Source of the DNA: Erpobdella octoculata
Lineage: Eukaryota > Annelida > Clitellata > Hirudinida > Erpobdellidae
DNA: 64,000 nt
Direction of reading: 5' to 3'
NCBI GenBank assembly: GCA_963978895.1
Contig: OZ022247.1
Coordinates: 21,674,860-21,738,859, forward strand
Shown piece by piece: positions 31,501 to 43,960 of the stretch. Position 1 is the first letter of the stretch; the number at the start of each line of letters is the position of its first letter. The notes beneath the pieces were generated by a model that did not search any database, was not told the origin of the DNA, and saw nothing but the letters and a program-made list of their open reading frames with translations. The position numbers were made by a program, and so were the translations under genes.

Positions 31501-33255
31501 AGACCGTTGACAATTTTAAAGATGTTCATGTTTGAGAATGAAAACCAACATAAAAATTAACATTAACCATCTTAGATACTCGAATTAATCTACCAACCAA
31601 TATTTTATTTATTTTAAACATATTATCAATTAATGAAATCATGGCTAGTTATAATTATAGCTCTTTTTTTACTGAGGATTCCAGCCATTCATCGAATACG
31701 ATATGGAAAATACTGATAAATGGAACTGGAAAACATTAATCGCTCCCTCTATGGAATACATAACAATTAATATAAGGTAAATGTTGGTAGCATCCAATAT
31801 GTATTTATTATTAATTAAATTGAACAGGTCGCTTTAAGATGGAATTTCTATTATAATTCCGAAACCACATGAGAGCAGTTATAGAAAGAATGATTACATG
31901 TTTACAATTCCAACTATTTGCCATACTGTCTGGTTGAAGGTTTATAGTTTGCAAGAAATTCGATATCTATACACACTGGCATTGCTATTAAATTTATTAC
32001 CATCGAATTTATTTTCGTTTATAGTTATGAAATTAACCTATTTTTAGCAAGTTTTTTCTAGTTTGTGTTATTATTTTTTATTTTTTCCACTTCATATAAC
32101 TTATTTTTTAACCTGATAAATTCTTGTCGGTAAATTGGTAACTTCTTTTCTCGTTCGTTCGTTGGCTCGTCTGTTTATTTGTTTATTTACTAATTCATTA
32201 CTTTAATGATTAATTCCTGAAATAACTTAAATTACCAAAACAAAACCAGCCTATTTTTGGACGTTACTCAACTTTTTAAATCCTTTATATATTATTTTCG
32301 ATTGTCTTCCCGTCTGTCTGTCTTCCTGTCGGTCACAAACTTTGAGTCTCAAAATTAACTCACTTCCCGTTATCCGATCGAGCTGAAATTTGGCACATCG
32401 ACTTGGGCTGCGAGACAATTGAATCTATCAAAATTTCAGTTTGATCGGAAATTGTATAATTAAGTTTTTAAAAAAACACCAAATTTTAACGGATTTTTAA
32501 TTTTTGAATTTGGCTCTGGGCTGTAAAAGGAATTAGTACCGGAAATCTAGGATCGTATATAAAGGATTTATAATAAAAACTTTGTTTTTATGGGTTAGTT
32601 TTTTATTTTCTTAAATATCAGAAACTGTCAACTCAGTGAGTCAGATTCTGAACATTTGTATTCTCGACATCGTAGACTGAAATAAAATCATCATTAATGA
32701 TTAATGGAAATCATATATGACCCGACTTGAACTTGCGGCATACTCTTTTAAAACTGAACGTTACAAAAATTTAATAAAATAAGCTTTTGGTGGCACTATT
32801 TCAATTATTATTATTAATGTGATTTTTCGCTAGTTATCTTGAATGACATCAGAATAAATTGGTGTCGAATTATAGTGTAGTTTAGATTTAAGAGTAAATA
32901 GAGTTTAAAGTCGATTTTTATTTTTATTTTATTTTTGTACAAACAATGTTTCTTAAGTCATAAAATTCCAGTAAATCTCCGAATATAATAATCACTAGCA
33001 TGTTGAATTTGTACATAAACCAGATTCCGCTGAACAGCCAATCCGCTCTCACCAATACCCCGCTGTACCACGCAAACGAACAAAAAAAAAAAACAACAAG
33101 AATTACAGGCTTTGTATTTTATTAGAAATCTTTCTTCGCGAACTTCAGAACAGAAATGTTCTTCATAAATCAACATCGCAACACCGCCATCATCCGCTCT
33201 TAATAATAACATCACAGGAAAGAAAAAAAAATGAAAGCAGAACAAGACACCGTCG
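31501..33255. other. 1.75-kb region, one possible old repeat, no gene
   Basis: At 32280-32600 the stretch with CTTCCCGTTATCCGATCGAG and TGAAATTTGGCACATCGA resembles the 5' part of Helitron-like repeats in style. No terminus was found. The rest is AT-rich without coding signal. Confidence 0.4.
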
Positions 33256-33257
33256 TC

Positions 33258-33343
<86 letters not shown>
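33256..33343. repeat. (GAT)n microsatellite
   Basis: About 29 uninterrupted GAT triplets. The polyAsp frame starting at 33231 is treated as a shadow. Confidence 0.95.
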
Positions 33344-33344
<1 letters not shown>

Positions 33345-33474
33345 AAGAAAGCTCGTCTATTAAGAATCAATGCGGCTCGAAACTACCATAGATATAAGTT
33401 TAAAATGAAATCAATATAAAATATTAATCGAACTAAAATAATGTTTCATTCAAGCTCCATAGTGCTCATTTAAC

Positions 33475-33507
<33 letters not shown>

Positions 33508-33535
33508 AGGGGAAAGACGCAGAGACAGACAGAGA
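33475..33535. repeat. (CAGA)n microsatellite
   Basis: CAGACAGACAGA repeats with interruptions. Confidence 0.9.
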
Positions 33536-33839
33536 AACTGCCTTAAGAGCCGTGGTGCTCCCCCAAACCACCGACAAAAGCACCGATATAAAGCTCTTTA
33601 TCAACGTCTACAGTGATATTTTGAATTCTAACGGCATTATTATGTTAAAGTTTTAATGCAAATGAAGTTATAAAAAGCGGTTTTTTTTTTAAATTTCACG
33701 ATAATAAATAACCATAGATCCCAATAACAATGAACGCACGAATTGTCATCCCATCTCCAGCAACAACAATCATCACATCAGGTCCATCAGGGCTCCTCCA
33801 GAATCGCCGTCCGTGGAAGGACTGTAACAGTCAGCCGGC

Positions 33840-35526
33840 TCATTTCATGTAGACGGCTAGCAGAGCACAGACGGCCATGGAAAGGGTCGAGATAGCCACC
33901 GAGCCTGCTGACGATCCGTAAATTTCACTGTTGCAAGCATCGCCTTCACACTGGCAGTACTTTACGTTCTGGTATGATGCGATTGAAAACTTATAGTCAC
34001 AGGTTTCGTTTTGGACTTTGTCGCTGCATCCCCTCCAAGTCATATTATTTCCTGTTGACGTTTGATTTCAAACGTTAATTTAAAAAACACGAAAAAACAA
34101 TTTATAAAGCATTTAATTATTATTAATTATTCAATTTATTAAATTAGACAAGAATGACTAACTAAAAGTCTTATTAGTTAAACATTTGCCCAGACATTGC
34201 AAAGCTAAAAGTTTGCATTCTCTTGACTTTGTCCAGTGCTTGAAAATGAGCTGATTGAGGACATTCTTTGAAGGGCAAGGAAAGGAACATGTGAAAAGTG
34301 GCACAGAGTCACTTTCAAAGGATGAAACTTGTCAGTATAGGATTTCCGAGTTCAGTGCAATCGAGTATTTTAATGAAGCTAAAATTACCAACCACATAAG
34401 CAGCTGTAAAACAAGCTGGTTATACCCCTTGCCATGCCCCCCCAACCCCCGCTCATCGTCACCAGCCCCCGGTGAGCACCAACACTACCATCCGACAGAC
34501 CGCCATCCTAAAAGCAGCAGTAAATTCAACGCAAATGTTGTTTAATGATAAAACGCCCATTCATTCACATCCATCTGCTACCAAAGATCAACAATCCAAT
34601 GTTTTCGTCTATCAACTCGTTCGAGCGCACGTCAAAGGCTCTGAAGCAAACAATTCTCATCACCCAGCGTGTTTAAAAATAACTAATTTCCATTAAAATT
34701 AATTTGTATTATCAAATAATTTGATCATTTCCTTTCTTTGCCTGCAAAATTGCATGAACTACTCGGTGGCGCTTCTCCCTTACACCAAATAGGTTATTTT
34801 TTTTAGAATGGCTTAGAGCAAAATGTTTCATGAAATATCAGTAGATAAGTAGAAAATACGTAGACCATAAAGTTTAACTTGTTTAGCTTGGCCCTAGGCC
34901 TTAGAGCTCTAACGCCACGAATCAATTCATCCAACTTTTACTCACTCATAGGCCCATTTCACAGAACAACCAGAGACAGCCATTTATAGGCGCCTACCCA
35001 CTCCCCTTGCAGACAGACGCTGGTGACGCCGGCGGGATTAGAACCGCCAACTTTCAGGTCCACAGGCGAATGCCTCACCGCTATACCACCAAGGGCGGCC
35101 GACTTATTTTATTATTTTCCTTTCTGCATGAATTAAGCAAGGCCTTATAAGGAGAGTTATAAGTTAAAAAAGAAAAGTAAAAAAATATTTGCAAATTATA
35201 CAACTGAGCTGGTGAAGGACTAGCTTAGCAAAAATATACATCTTTTTCGCTGTCTGTGAGGAGGTATTGAAAAAATTTAAAAACATAAAACATGCAATAC
35301 ATGATTAATCAGTAACTCTAAACGTAAAGACAACAAGAGCGACAACAACTCTACCGAAAACTGTGACAACGGCCGTGTAGCACTTCTTGATGCCTGCATC
35401 GCAGGTCTTATTTTTGGTAGGACTGTTACATAATGAGCAGTCGTAGCACACGATCGCCTCGCTGACCGCCAGATAGACGGCCGCCAAGGTCAGAAGCGTC
35501 GCTAGAAGGAGTTGAGTGTTAGACAT
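33840..35526 (-). CDS. Ly6/uPAR (LU) domain GPI-anchored protein, two coding exons
   Basis: Exon 1 (35526-35355) begins MSNTQLLLATLLTLAAVYLAV, a signal peptide of about 24 residues, then VCYDCSLC. It ends at donor G|GTAGAG in phase 1. The intron is 1,303 bp, with acceptor CGTCAACAG at 34052. Exon 2 (34051-33840) resumes in frame with NNMTWRGC and ends TGA. Together they give 127 residues. Ten cysteines lie at about 27, 30, 33, 42, 49, 66, 75, 90, 92 and 97. The CxCxxDxCN ending (CQCEGDACN) is the LU hallmark. A hydrophobic C-terminus after small residues (SSAGS...) fits a GPI signal, and NMT, NKT and NET are possible glycosylation sites. Members are cell-surface three-finger adhesion or receptor-modulating proteins; the partner here is unknown. 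The intron contains a SINE. TTTTCAG at 35540-35535, just upstream of ATG, suggests a further 5' UTR intron. The exact frame match across the junction makes the model strong. Confidence 0.87.
34910..35100 (-). mobile_element. tRNA-derived SINE inside the LU-gene intron
   Basis: On the minus strand TGGTATAGCGGTGAGG (35088-35073) fits an A box and GGTTCTAATCC (35045-35035) fits a B box, giving a tRNA-like head of about 80 bp followed by a non-tRNA body. The tRNA-like ends do not form an acceptor stem. It lies in the same orientation as the host gene. It differs from family S1 and from the 356-bp unit. The 3' boundary is approximate. Confidence 0.65.
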
Positions 35527-35607
35527 CTTTTCTGCTGAAAATATAAAGTCTTTTTATTACAATTTAAATTTATTACAATCTTTTTAATAACTATTGTTTA
35601 GGTTACA

Positions 35608-35800
35608 ATCTCTGTTTGTGTGTCTTTCTCTGTGCGCAAATCTAGCAAGTAAAATTTAACCAGCTTTTTGACAGGCTAGGAAGCTGAAACTTTTAGCATA
35701 GCTTTATATTGGATGACAATACATGGTTCAAATAACATAAAATTTGTGTTAAAAAACTCGTTTTTTCCTTTACTTGTTAATTATTTTTGATGGTTTTTTC
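35608..35800 (-). mobile_element. Dispersed repeat family F, copy 2 (inverted)
   Basis: The reverse complement of this segment matches 31.2-31.5 kb: TGTATTGTCATCCAATATAA (35723-35711 and beyond), AGCTTCCTAGC and AAAGGAAAAAACGAG. With copy 1 it forms an inverted pair flanking the LU gene. Confidence 0.65.
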
Positions 35801-36639
35801 ACGTGACTAACAACTTTTTCTGTAACACTCTGACATAAATATTTTTTAGGAAAACGAGAACTTCAAAAGCGGGTCTATATTTTTCATATGTTTATCTAAT
35901 ATTGAGAATTATTCACAAACTCTTGATAAATATTTATGCACTTTATAACATTGACACTTGGTCCAAATTGCTGACCTCGACACTGGGTTTTAGCGTTTAA
36001 AAGTTAACTAGTTTGGCTTTTAAAAACATAGGACAATTTCAGACTGACTGCGATGTCTGAAATAATGATATTGTGTGTTACTAATTGGCAAATACTAACC
36101 GTTTGCTAATTTAAATATCATACTGTAAATTTATGTTAAGTCTATTCAGGCTTGTTGAAAAGCTATGAAATGTTTGACCAACCTAGCTTGATAATAATAC
36201 TTTGAAAAAAAATATTTTTCTTCGAAGCTCTTTGATAGAAGACAGCTATGTGATAGGAAGCAAGCTTTGATTTTGCTTAAACGGTTTATAATATTTATAC
36301 TAAGTGATTCGAAACAAGAATAAGAGAATAATACAAAACATTTCTTTTAAAAATCATAATTTATTCTGATTTGTATCCTTTTTTCTGGCTTTGTGAACTG
36401 ACATGACGCAAACGGCACTCTACAAACTCGTGCACAGGACATAAAAAGCACTGCCGATTCCAGCAACAACAACAAAAACAATACTTTCTCTACTTTAGAA
36501 GAAAACAGTTTCTCATGTTGGTTTCAAAACAATTTTTTCTAGGCCGCCTGCAACTTCTTAGGTCAAGAAAAAAATTCATTCCATATGTGTCAGTTACTTT
36601 CACGAAACAAAAACGAGAAACAAAACAAAAAATAAAATA
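35801..36639. other. AT-rich DNA, no gene seen
   Basis: No coding or repeat signal recognised. Confidence 0.5.
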
Positions 36640-36852
36640 ATTATAAACAAATAGGTACTCTACATAAAATATTAAATAAAAACAAAAAATATACATAAAA
36701 TGGAAAATACAAACAAATACTATAAATAAAATATTAAATATAAACAAATACTATAAATAAAATATTAGATAAAAACGAATATAAACAAATACTATAAATA
36801 AAATATTAAATAAAAACAAATATAAACAAATACTATAAATAAAATATTAAAT
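36640..36852. repeat. 31/41-bp AT-rich minisatellite
   Basis: Copies of AAACAAATACTATAAATAAA at spacings of 31, 41 and 41 bp; the longer unit carries an extra AAAAACAAAT segment. About four to five copies, degenerate at the left. Confidence 0.85.
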
Positions 36853-37379
36853 CACTTGATGGAAATGGTTGTCCTTAAAAACTTTTCTCATGCAACTTGA
36901 AATTTAAAATTCCAATGAGATTTTGTTAGCCTCAATTGTAAGCAAATTATGCTGTCTCGGAATACCACGGCTAATTTAACCCGTAAAATGTAACTTGAAC
37001 ATACGGAGAGAATTTATAACCAAAAAAGCTTTCATTTTTTATTTTTCGATAAATATATAAAATATGTTTTTTTAAATATAAAATTTTTAAATCAAATACT
37101 ATGCTGGGAAGAAAGTCTTTATTTTCTCACCAGAATTTCGCGGAAATTAAACGAAAACAATCGGTGAATTTAGCGACAAGTAGAAATAGATATAACGACA
37201 ATGTTTCATTGGGTGTATACATAATATACTGGAGACTCAAAATTTATTAATTATTTTTTATGGTAATTATAAAAGCATCTCACCTTGTCAGTAGCACTGG
37301 GAATGTAGAGGCTGTGAATGGAGCAGGTTATTTAAAGGACAGCTAGCTGTGTTGGGCTGCAAGCCCGCTTGTGTGTGCA
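36853..37379. other. AT-rich DNA, no gene seen
   Basis: No recognisable feature up to the GT microsatellite. Confidence 0.5.
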
Positions 37380-37498
37380 TTCGTGTGTGTGTGTGTGTGT
37401 GTGTCTGTGTGTGTTTGTGTTTGTGTGTCTGTGTTTGTTTGTTTGTGTGTGTATGCGTGTGTATGTGTGTGTCTGTGTGTGTCTGTGTGTGTGTGCGT
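37380..37498. repeat. (GT)n-rich microsatellite
   Basis: GT dinucleotides with CT and AT interruptions. A MITE sits at its right end and GT repeats resume after it (37690-37703). Confidence 0.95.
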
Positions 37499-37689
37499 TA
37501 GAGTACTGCACGGGCCGATTTCTCGCGACCCGCCCGTTTCATAAGCCACAATTATGGGCCCGGCCCGTCTAATTATGGGCCCGGTCCGTTTTTACAGGCC
37601 TAAAATCCCTATATACTTGGCAAAAAATCTCGACCCTGTCCGATCCATTTGAAGACCCTAAAATCACGGCCGGCCCGTGCAGTTCTATA
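37499..37689. mobile_element. GC-rich MITE inserted in a (GT)n tract
   Basis: A 191-bp element with terminal inverted repeats TAGAGTACTGCACGGGCC (left) and TATAGAACTGCACGGGCC (right, reverse-complemented). The interior has repeated GGGCCCGGCCCGT blocks. It interrupts a GT microsatellite, which hides any target duplication, so the superfamily is undetermined. Similar GC-rich sequence ending GTGCAGTGGGTACTCTA lies inside the Helitron-like element at 51.2-52.4 kb. Confidence 0.65.
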
Positions 37690-37819
37690 GTGTGTGTGTG
37701 TGTGGTCATGTACCTAAATTTTGTATCAGTTTTGGAATGAGTTCGTACTCCAGCTGGTACCGGTTGAACCAGTAATCAGTGATGTTTAGTAAGACCTACC
37801 TGTGTGTAGTCTGTAAGAG

Positions 37820-37915
37820 AAGAGAAAGAGAGGCAATGAAACAAAGAGAAAAAGAGCAAGAAACAAAAAAAGAGAAAGAAAGAGAAAGAGAGGGGGAGAG
37901 AGAGAGAGGGAATGA
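37820..37915. repeat. GA-rich microsatellite
   Basis: AGAGAAAG/GAGAGAGA purine tract. Confidence 0.9.
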
Positions 37916-38160
37916 AAGAATTATCTCAAGCAGATCTTCATGCTTATTCAACTATCAAATCGAATCATTTGTTGAAAAGGTTAATTTGAATTCTTCCTTA
38001 GCCATAATAAGTGCAGTAGTGTTTAGAATTTCTATATAACTTATCTAAATATGTAAAACTTGCTTTTCTGAATGTGCCAGAGTGTCAAGTCAATAGAGCA
38101 AAACTTCTTCTGATTGATCTTTGTTTGGCCCACAGTTGTGAAATAAAACAGCGAAACACA

Positions 38161-38411
38161 CATAGGTCAACATGGGTTTATTTTTGACCACCCAACTCAA
38201 CCTAACACTTTCTCAACCCAACCCAACACGACCCACTTGAAAAGTTGAATTTTTTGACTTAACCTTACCACAACCCACAATTAAAATTGTTTTGCTAATT
38301 AAAAAATTTCTTTAATTTTTTTTGAAACTGAACTCAACCCACGCATGTGTCAAAAAAATTGGACCCAACCCAATTCAACCCATGGGTCAACCCAGCCCAT
38401 GTCCACCTCAG
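38161..38411 (+). mobile_element. hAT-like MITE, CCCAACCC family, copy 2
   Basis: Starts CATAGGTCAACATGGG and ends CCCATGTCCACCTCAG, with an imperfect 8-bp duplication GAAACACA (38153-38160) and GAAATACC (38412-38419), 6 of 8 matching. 251 bp, same interior as copy 1 but without the 26-bp tandem block. Confidence 0.72.
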
Positions 38412-39944
38412 GAAATACCCCATAAATTATTTGCTTTGTCTCAGAAAATAAAGAGAGGGGAATTTGGATAGAAAAAACTTTTTACACTCATTAAATTGAG
38501 ATTATTAATCCATGACTTTATTTTGGTTTTCTTATGAATAGCAATCGATTGTGTAAACAACAGCACTTTAAATGTTATATTTGAATCAAATTAACATCAA
38601 GCAAAAATAGAAAAAAAACTAAGAACAAACTTTAAATTAAAAGTACATTTATTTTTCACTTTAGTTTCGAGTTTCATTTTAAATTGAGCGCTAAGAAGCG
38701 AAAAATATTTTTAAAAAAGATCTCAAGGTTCCGTTGGTTGAGTATAGGAATTTCACATGAAATTATATGCGATTAATAATTTTTTATTTAATTTCTGAAT
38801 TTTATTTCAGAAAGTTTAAAACTGGAGAATTTTATTTGCAAGAAAAAAAAACAAATCTATATACTCGATTTAAAAGGATTATGACAAAGTCGATGGCTTA
38901 AGGACACTGAACAAGGACTTTAAGACAGTCTTTAAAAACCGCCAAGGACATGGAATCGTAACTGTTTTAATTTTTTCAACTTTTGAAAGGACATTTAAAA
39001 TAATTTGAACTCTTTAGACGAGTTTAGGCTTATTGAGCGTTTGCTGGCTGACCAACCAACGTTGTTGGGGACACAGTAACAGTGCTTGAGACGTGAGTAC
39101 TGAGTTTAATATATTTAATGATTTTTTTACTATGTTAAATAATGTTTAGCCCTCTATCGCATGAATTAAAAGATAAAGCTTTTCAGTTAAATCTAAAAAA
39201 TATTTCTAAGGCTATTAGGCTGCACATTCAAGGAGAAAAATATAGGTTATATCGTTCTTTATTATAAAATATCACAGAGAGATGAATAGTGATGCCATTT
39301 GGCTGTTAAGTTCATTATAAGGCATACAAATAATGATGCCAAATGGTATCGCAATGCGTAGAGAGTTAATAAGTTAAATAGCGGTTTAATATGTTGAATA
39401 CTAGAATACTGCATACCATATTTAATACTTATATTTTTTTTTAAATAAACTGTCCTTCAATTTTGTTTACTTGCATCTCATGCTAACGAGAGGCCTGCAA
39501 CATGGTCCATGGTGGTGACGGCTGTGAAAATGTTGAGTTCATGTAAATGATATACCCACCCACCTACCTGTGTGCTTGTGCAAGTTGCATCTCCATTGCT
39601 GTGTGTGTGTTTTGATCTGCGTGTGTGTGTGTGCGTTGTGCACGTGTATCTGCTTAGTGTACGTGAGCGAGTGGATGTGTGTTTCCTTTTCAATATGGAG
39701 GACAGATCCGGGAAAACAGAGTGAATCATCACGAGTTTCGTTTGTGGAGATCCGATGATGTCGGTGATGTCGGTGATGTTGTTGATGTAAGATGTTTAAT
39801 AAACAAATGTAATTTATTAATTTATTAATTTATTTATTTGAAGACATCGAATCACATGTGAGCTGTTGTGATGTATTCTCACTATTCTCATCTAAGCAGT
39901 ATGTCTCATTTGTCTTTACGCTATCTAGGCTGCTTTGCTGCTTT
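38412..39944. other. 1.5-kb region, no supported gene
   Basis: AT-rich, with a GT-rich stretch at 39598-39690 and short AATTTATT repeats near 39815. No coding signal recognised. Confidence 0.5.
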
Positions 39945-39947
39945 GCA

Positions 39948-39996
<49 letters not shown>

Positions 39997-40090
39997 CAAC
40001 GATGACGATGACGATGACGACGACGACGACAACGACGACGATGACAATGACGACGACGACGACGACGACGACGATGATGATGATGATGGT
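39945..40090. repeat. (GATGAC)n/(GAC)n microsatellite
   Basis: Alternating GAT and GAC triplets. Polyaspartate and Thr/Met shadows only. Confidence 0.95.
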
Positions 40091-40215
40091 AATATCGGCC
40101 ATTACGATGATGCTTTTCGATTAATATGTGAAGTGGTCAATTGTGAGTCATCCCAAATTGCGGACTTGTGAGTCATTGCACGATTTATTGACGTCATGGA
40201 AAAAAATAATAAACA

Positions 40216-40229
40216 TTATGATGATGAAT

Positions 40230-40287
<58 letters not shown>

Positions 40288-40460
40288 CAGCGACGTCGAT
40301 TGTGATAATGGTAGTGGTGATTATGATGAAAATTAAGACAAAGGTGATGATGATGATGATGATGGTAGTGGTGGTGATGATGTTAGAGGTGGTGATGCTG
40401 GTGATGATGAAGATGATGGTGACGATGAAGATGACGATGATGAAGATGATGGTGATGATT
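40216..40460. repeat. (GAT)n microsatellite with degenerate right flank
   Basis: A pure GAT run at about 40218-40287 followed by degenerate GATGATGGT sequence to 40460. Confidence 0.93.
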
Positions 40461-40479
40461 ATTATTGCTATTATTACTA

Positions 40480-40647
<168 letters not shown>

Positions 40648-41163
40648 TTATGCTTAATGTTCCAGCAAATTAATCCCATTAAAACAGAAAATATATCAAA
40701 TAAATTAGGTATAAAAAAGAGCAGACACATCACAAGGATTCAATTCAATCCATTACGTTATTATAATTACATTATCGATATTATTATAACTACAAGTAGC
40801 AACAAGTTGATCAGGTAATAATCTTAAATAATTGTTTAGATTTAAAATTTTTGCTAACTTATTGAAGGTTAACGTATAGATGACAGAATGCTCAACCCCA
40901 TTGGTTTGTAACGAGATATATTTTTTATTTAATGTTTTAAAAGGAATGGTTTAATAACTTTAATATGCGATTATTCTGACATTTTCAACTGAACTCAAGT
41001 TTATATGTGTAAAGTTCATCAGAGTATAACTACAACGTAGTTTATTATTCAGGTATTTTTACATTTAAATTCGGGTCTGACCAATTAAGAAAATGGCGAT
41101 GACGGTCATACTTCTGTTGACCTAGTGTCTTTTAGTTTTGTAAATGATATAATTGTGTAAGTA
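40648..41163. other. AT-rich DNA, no gene seen
   Basis: Nothing recognised between the ATT array and the next MITE. Confidence 0.5.
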
Positions 41164-41171
41164 ATATCAAT

Positions 41172-41406
41172 CAGAGGTGTACATCTGTCCATTCTTGGCG
41201 ACCCAACCCATCTGAAAAGTTAAATTTTCTAACCTGAACTTACCCCGCGGTTAAAAAGTTTTCCGTAATTAAAAAGACATTTTTCAATTTTGTTCAACTC
41301 AACCCAATCCAGCCCACGCATGTGTCCAAAAAATTGGACCCAACTCAACCGAGCCCGACCCGACCCAATCCAACCAATGGGTCAATCCAGCCCATGTCCA
41401 CCTCTG
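41172..41406 (+). mobile_element. hAT-like MITE, CCCAACCC family, copy 3
   Basis: Starts CAGAGGTGTACATCTG and ends CCCATGTCCACCTCTG, with degenerate flanking 8-mers ATATCAAT and ACGTCAAC (5 of 8). 235 bp; the cleanest right terminus of the family. Confidence 0.72.
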
Positions 41407-41544
41407 ACGTCAACAAAATAATGTATAAATCAATTTAACTAAAAATAAAATTGTTAATTGAAATATAAGTGATGATTCAGTCGTAAACGTTCTCACAGGT
41501 CTTTTCGTCTCTTTTCATTTCCTTGGGCCATTTCTCTGAGTTAG

Positions 41545-41665
41545 TTCATTCATTTGCTGGTTCGTTCGTTCGTTATTTTGTTCATTCGTTCATTAATTTG
41601 TTCGTTCACTCGTTTGTTCGTTTGTTGGTTCGTTTATTCGCTCATTTGTTCGTTCGTTCGTTTCT
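41545..41665. repeat. Degenerate (GTTC)n tract
   Basis: GTTCGTTCATTC-type tetranucleotides with many substitutions. Confidence 0.85.
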
Positions 41666-41796
41666 ACATTTTTAATGTTCTTATTTCTTCGTCATCCTCA
41701 TCTTCGCCACACTTCATTTCTCTTTTCTATGCGTCTACTTGATAGAAGACAAGCTGTGCTGTTTTTTTGCATGGGAAGAAAATAGATATGTTGTTG

Positions 41797-42110
<314 letters not shown>

Positions 42111-42519
42111 GCCGATGCAATGCCACTTATGTATGCTTCTAATTATTATAACAGTCACCAACCACCAATCAGATAATTGCAGAAGACTTGTGTCCTAAGA
42201 CCAAAACCAAAACCAATCCCAATCGTTATAATGCTATAAACGAGAGGTGTTGTAGCGCCATGTTTCCTTCCCCTGGCGGCACTACGATAAAACCAAAGTG
42301 AGGCAGCTGCATTGCCCGCATTGTTGAAATTGTCATTTTGTCATCTCCAGTAGCAAACAAGCTGCGATGAAGGGTTGATTTAAATAACAGAAGTAATATG
42401 ACGCCGGAAAATATGCCAAGCTGCTGCTATAAGATGAAATATATACGATGAAAACTACTGAAAACACATGTCATCTACAAGAATATCTGCAGTAGCACAC
42501 TTGACAGCAGCAGCCACTA
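42111..42519. other. No supported gene
   Basis: Mixed sequence with a short inverted repeat (TAGCGCCATG near 42250 and TGGCGGCACTA near 42275). Nothing coding recognised. Confidence 0.45.
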
Positions 42520-42520
42520 C

Positions 42521-42560
42521 TGATATCTATATCTATATCTATATATCTATATCTATATAA
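42521..42560. repeat. (ATATCT)n microsatellite
   Basis: Six to seven ATATCT-type units. Confidence 0.9.
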
Positions 42561-42660
42561 AGACACTGATGCTACTCACTCTATGGGGTTGTGAGGGGGG
42601 GTTGCCATGGATCTTCATTTTATTTTGATTTTATGCCTAACTTAAATCGTTGTAGAACTG

Positions 42661-42699
42661 CATCATCATCATCATCATCACCTCATCATCATCACCATC

Positions 42700-42731
<32 letters not shown>

Positions 42732-42772
42732 CATCATCACCACCACCATCATCATCATCATTGTCATCGTCA
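42661..42772. repeat. (ATC)n microsatellite
   Basis: ATC triplets with ACC interruptions; His- and Ser-rich shadows. Confidence 0.95.
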
Positions 42773-43172
42773 TCATTTTTTGTTTTATTTTTTTATTTTT
42801 TTTAGGAAATTCTTCATTCAGTAAGAAATTTAAACAAAACAAACAGAAAAAAATTCAAATCGAACGATGCATTGTTCAAACCACTAATAATGTAACAATG
42901 CAAGAGGCATTCGGTTTTTTCCAAGGTAAAATGAGTTTCCTCCTGCTTAAAGGGACAACCTATATTATGTGAATGTTCAATAAATAAGATCCATACGATG
43001 TCTTAAACACAGATAAGGACGATAAGGAACTGATGTAAAGTGGTATACTAGAATATAAATGGGGTTCAAGACATTTGATTGAAAGTAGCTTCAGGGCAAT
43101 TTGGGCCTGTTCAGAGCGAAAGGCAATATTGATGGACGTCAGATGATCGCGCAATGTAATTTATAAACGTAG
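42773..43172. other. No supported gene
   Basis: AT-rich DNA; a 64-codon minus-strand frame (42960-43154) shows no domain. Confidence 0.45.
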
Positions 43173-43180
43173 TTGGTAAC

Positions 43181-43527
43181 ACGCCTGGATTAACCATTAA
43201 GCAAACAAGGCATCTGCCTTGGGCACAAAAAGCATTTGGGGGCACCACAGGGGGCACCACAGGGGGTACGACAATCCTCAAGAAGTTGTTTTTTTAACAA
43301 ATTTAAGTCCCGAAACAACTGAATTTTAATACAGAAATACTTTATTGTAAGTTTTATATCAGTGGTAGTAGTACAAAACTACATATATATTTGTTAACAA
43401 ATGTCTTATTTGCATAATATTGATCATACTAACGGTGACGGTCAGTGATATTTTATGGGCCACAGGCAGTAAGGGGTACCCATGTGGGTTTGTGCCTTGG
43501 GCACTAAAATGGCTTAATCCGGCCCTG
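43181..43527. mobile_element. hAT-like non-autonomous element (CCGGATTAAG termini)
   Basis: Left end CCTGGATTAACCATTAAG...CTTGGGCAC and right end GTGCCTTGGGCAC...CTTAATCCGGCCCTG are inverted relatives. Flanking 8-mers TTGGTAAC (43173-43180) and GTGGTAAC (43528-43535) match at 7 of 8. 347 bp, interior with GGGGGCACCACAGGG repeated twice. CAGGGCCGGATTA-type termini with 8-bp duplications are a common hAT style. The extreme left end appears eroded. Confidence 0.72.
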
Positions 43528-43727
43528 GTGGTAACGTACCATTGTCAAATTTATACACAAAAATAATTAAGCTGGTAGATATTTAAAATACTGTTATTGG
43601 TGGAGAGCAACTGAGTTTGAGTCGTCTGATGAAGATGTAAAAGAGTTTTTGAACGTTTTTGAAGAAAAGTTATATGTTCGGACCAGTTAAGACATTCATC
43701 TATCCATACACCGAAAAATTTACTTTT

Positions 43728-43752
43728 GCATCATCATCATCATCATCACCAC

Positions 43753-43814
<62 letters not shown>

Positions 43815-43845
43815 CCATCACCATCATCACCATCATCATCATCAA
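43728..43845. repeat. (ATC)n microsatellite
   Basis: About 39 ATC triplets with ACC variants; an (AT)n tract follows at 43925-43960. Confidence 0.95.
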
Positions 43846-43927
43846 GACGGAAACCTTCGTTGTTTTCTTTTCTTTTGCAAAAAAGACAACACTTCTGTCT
43901 TAATCAAGCAGGTGTATTAAAACAACA

Positions 43928-43958
<31 letters not shown>

Positions 43959-43960
43959 CA

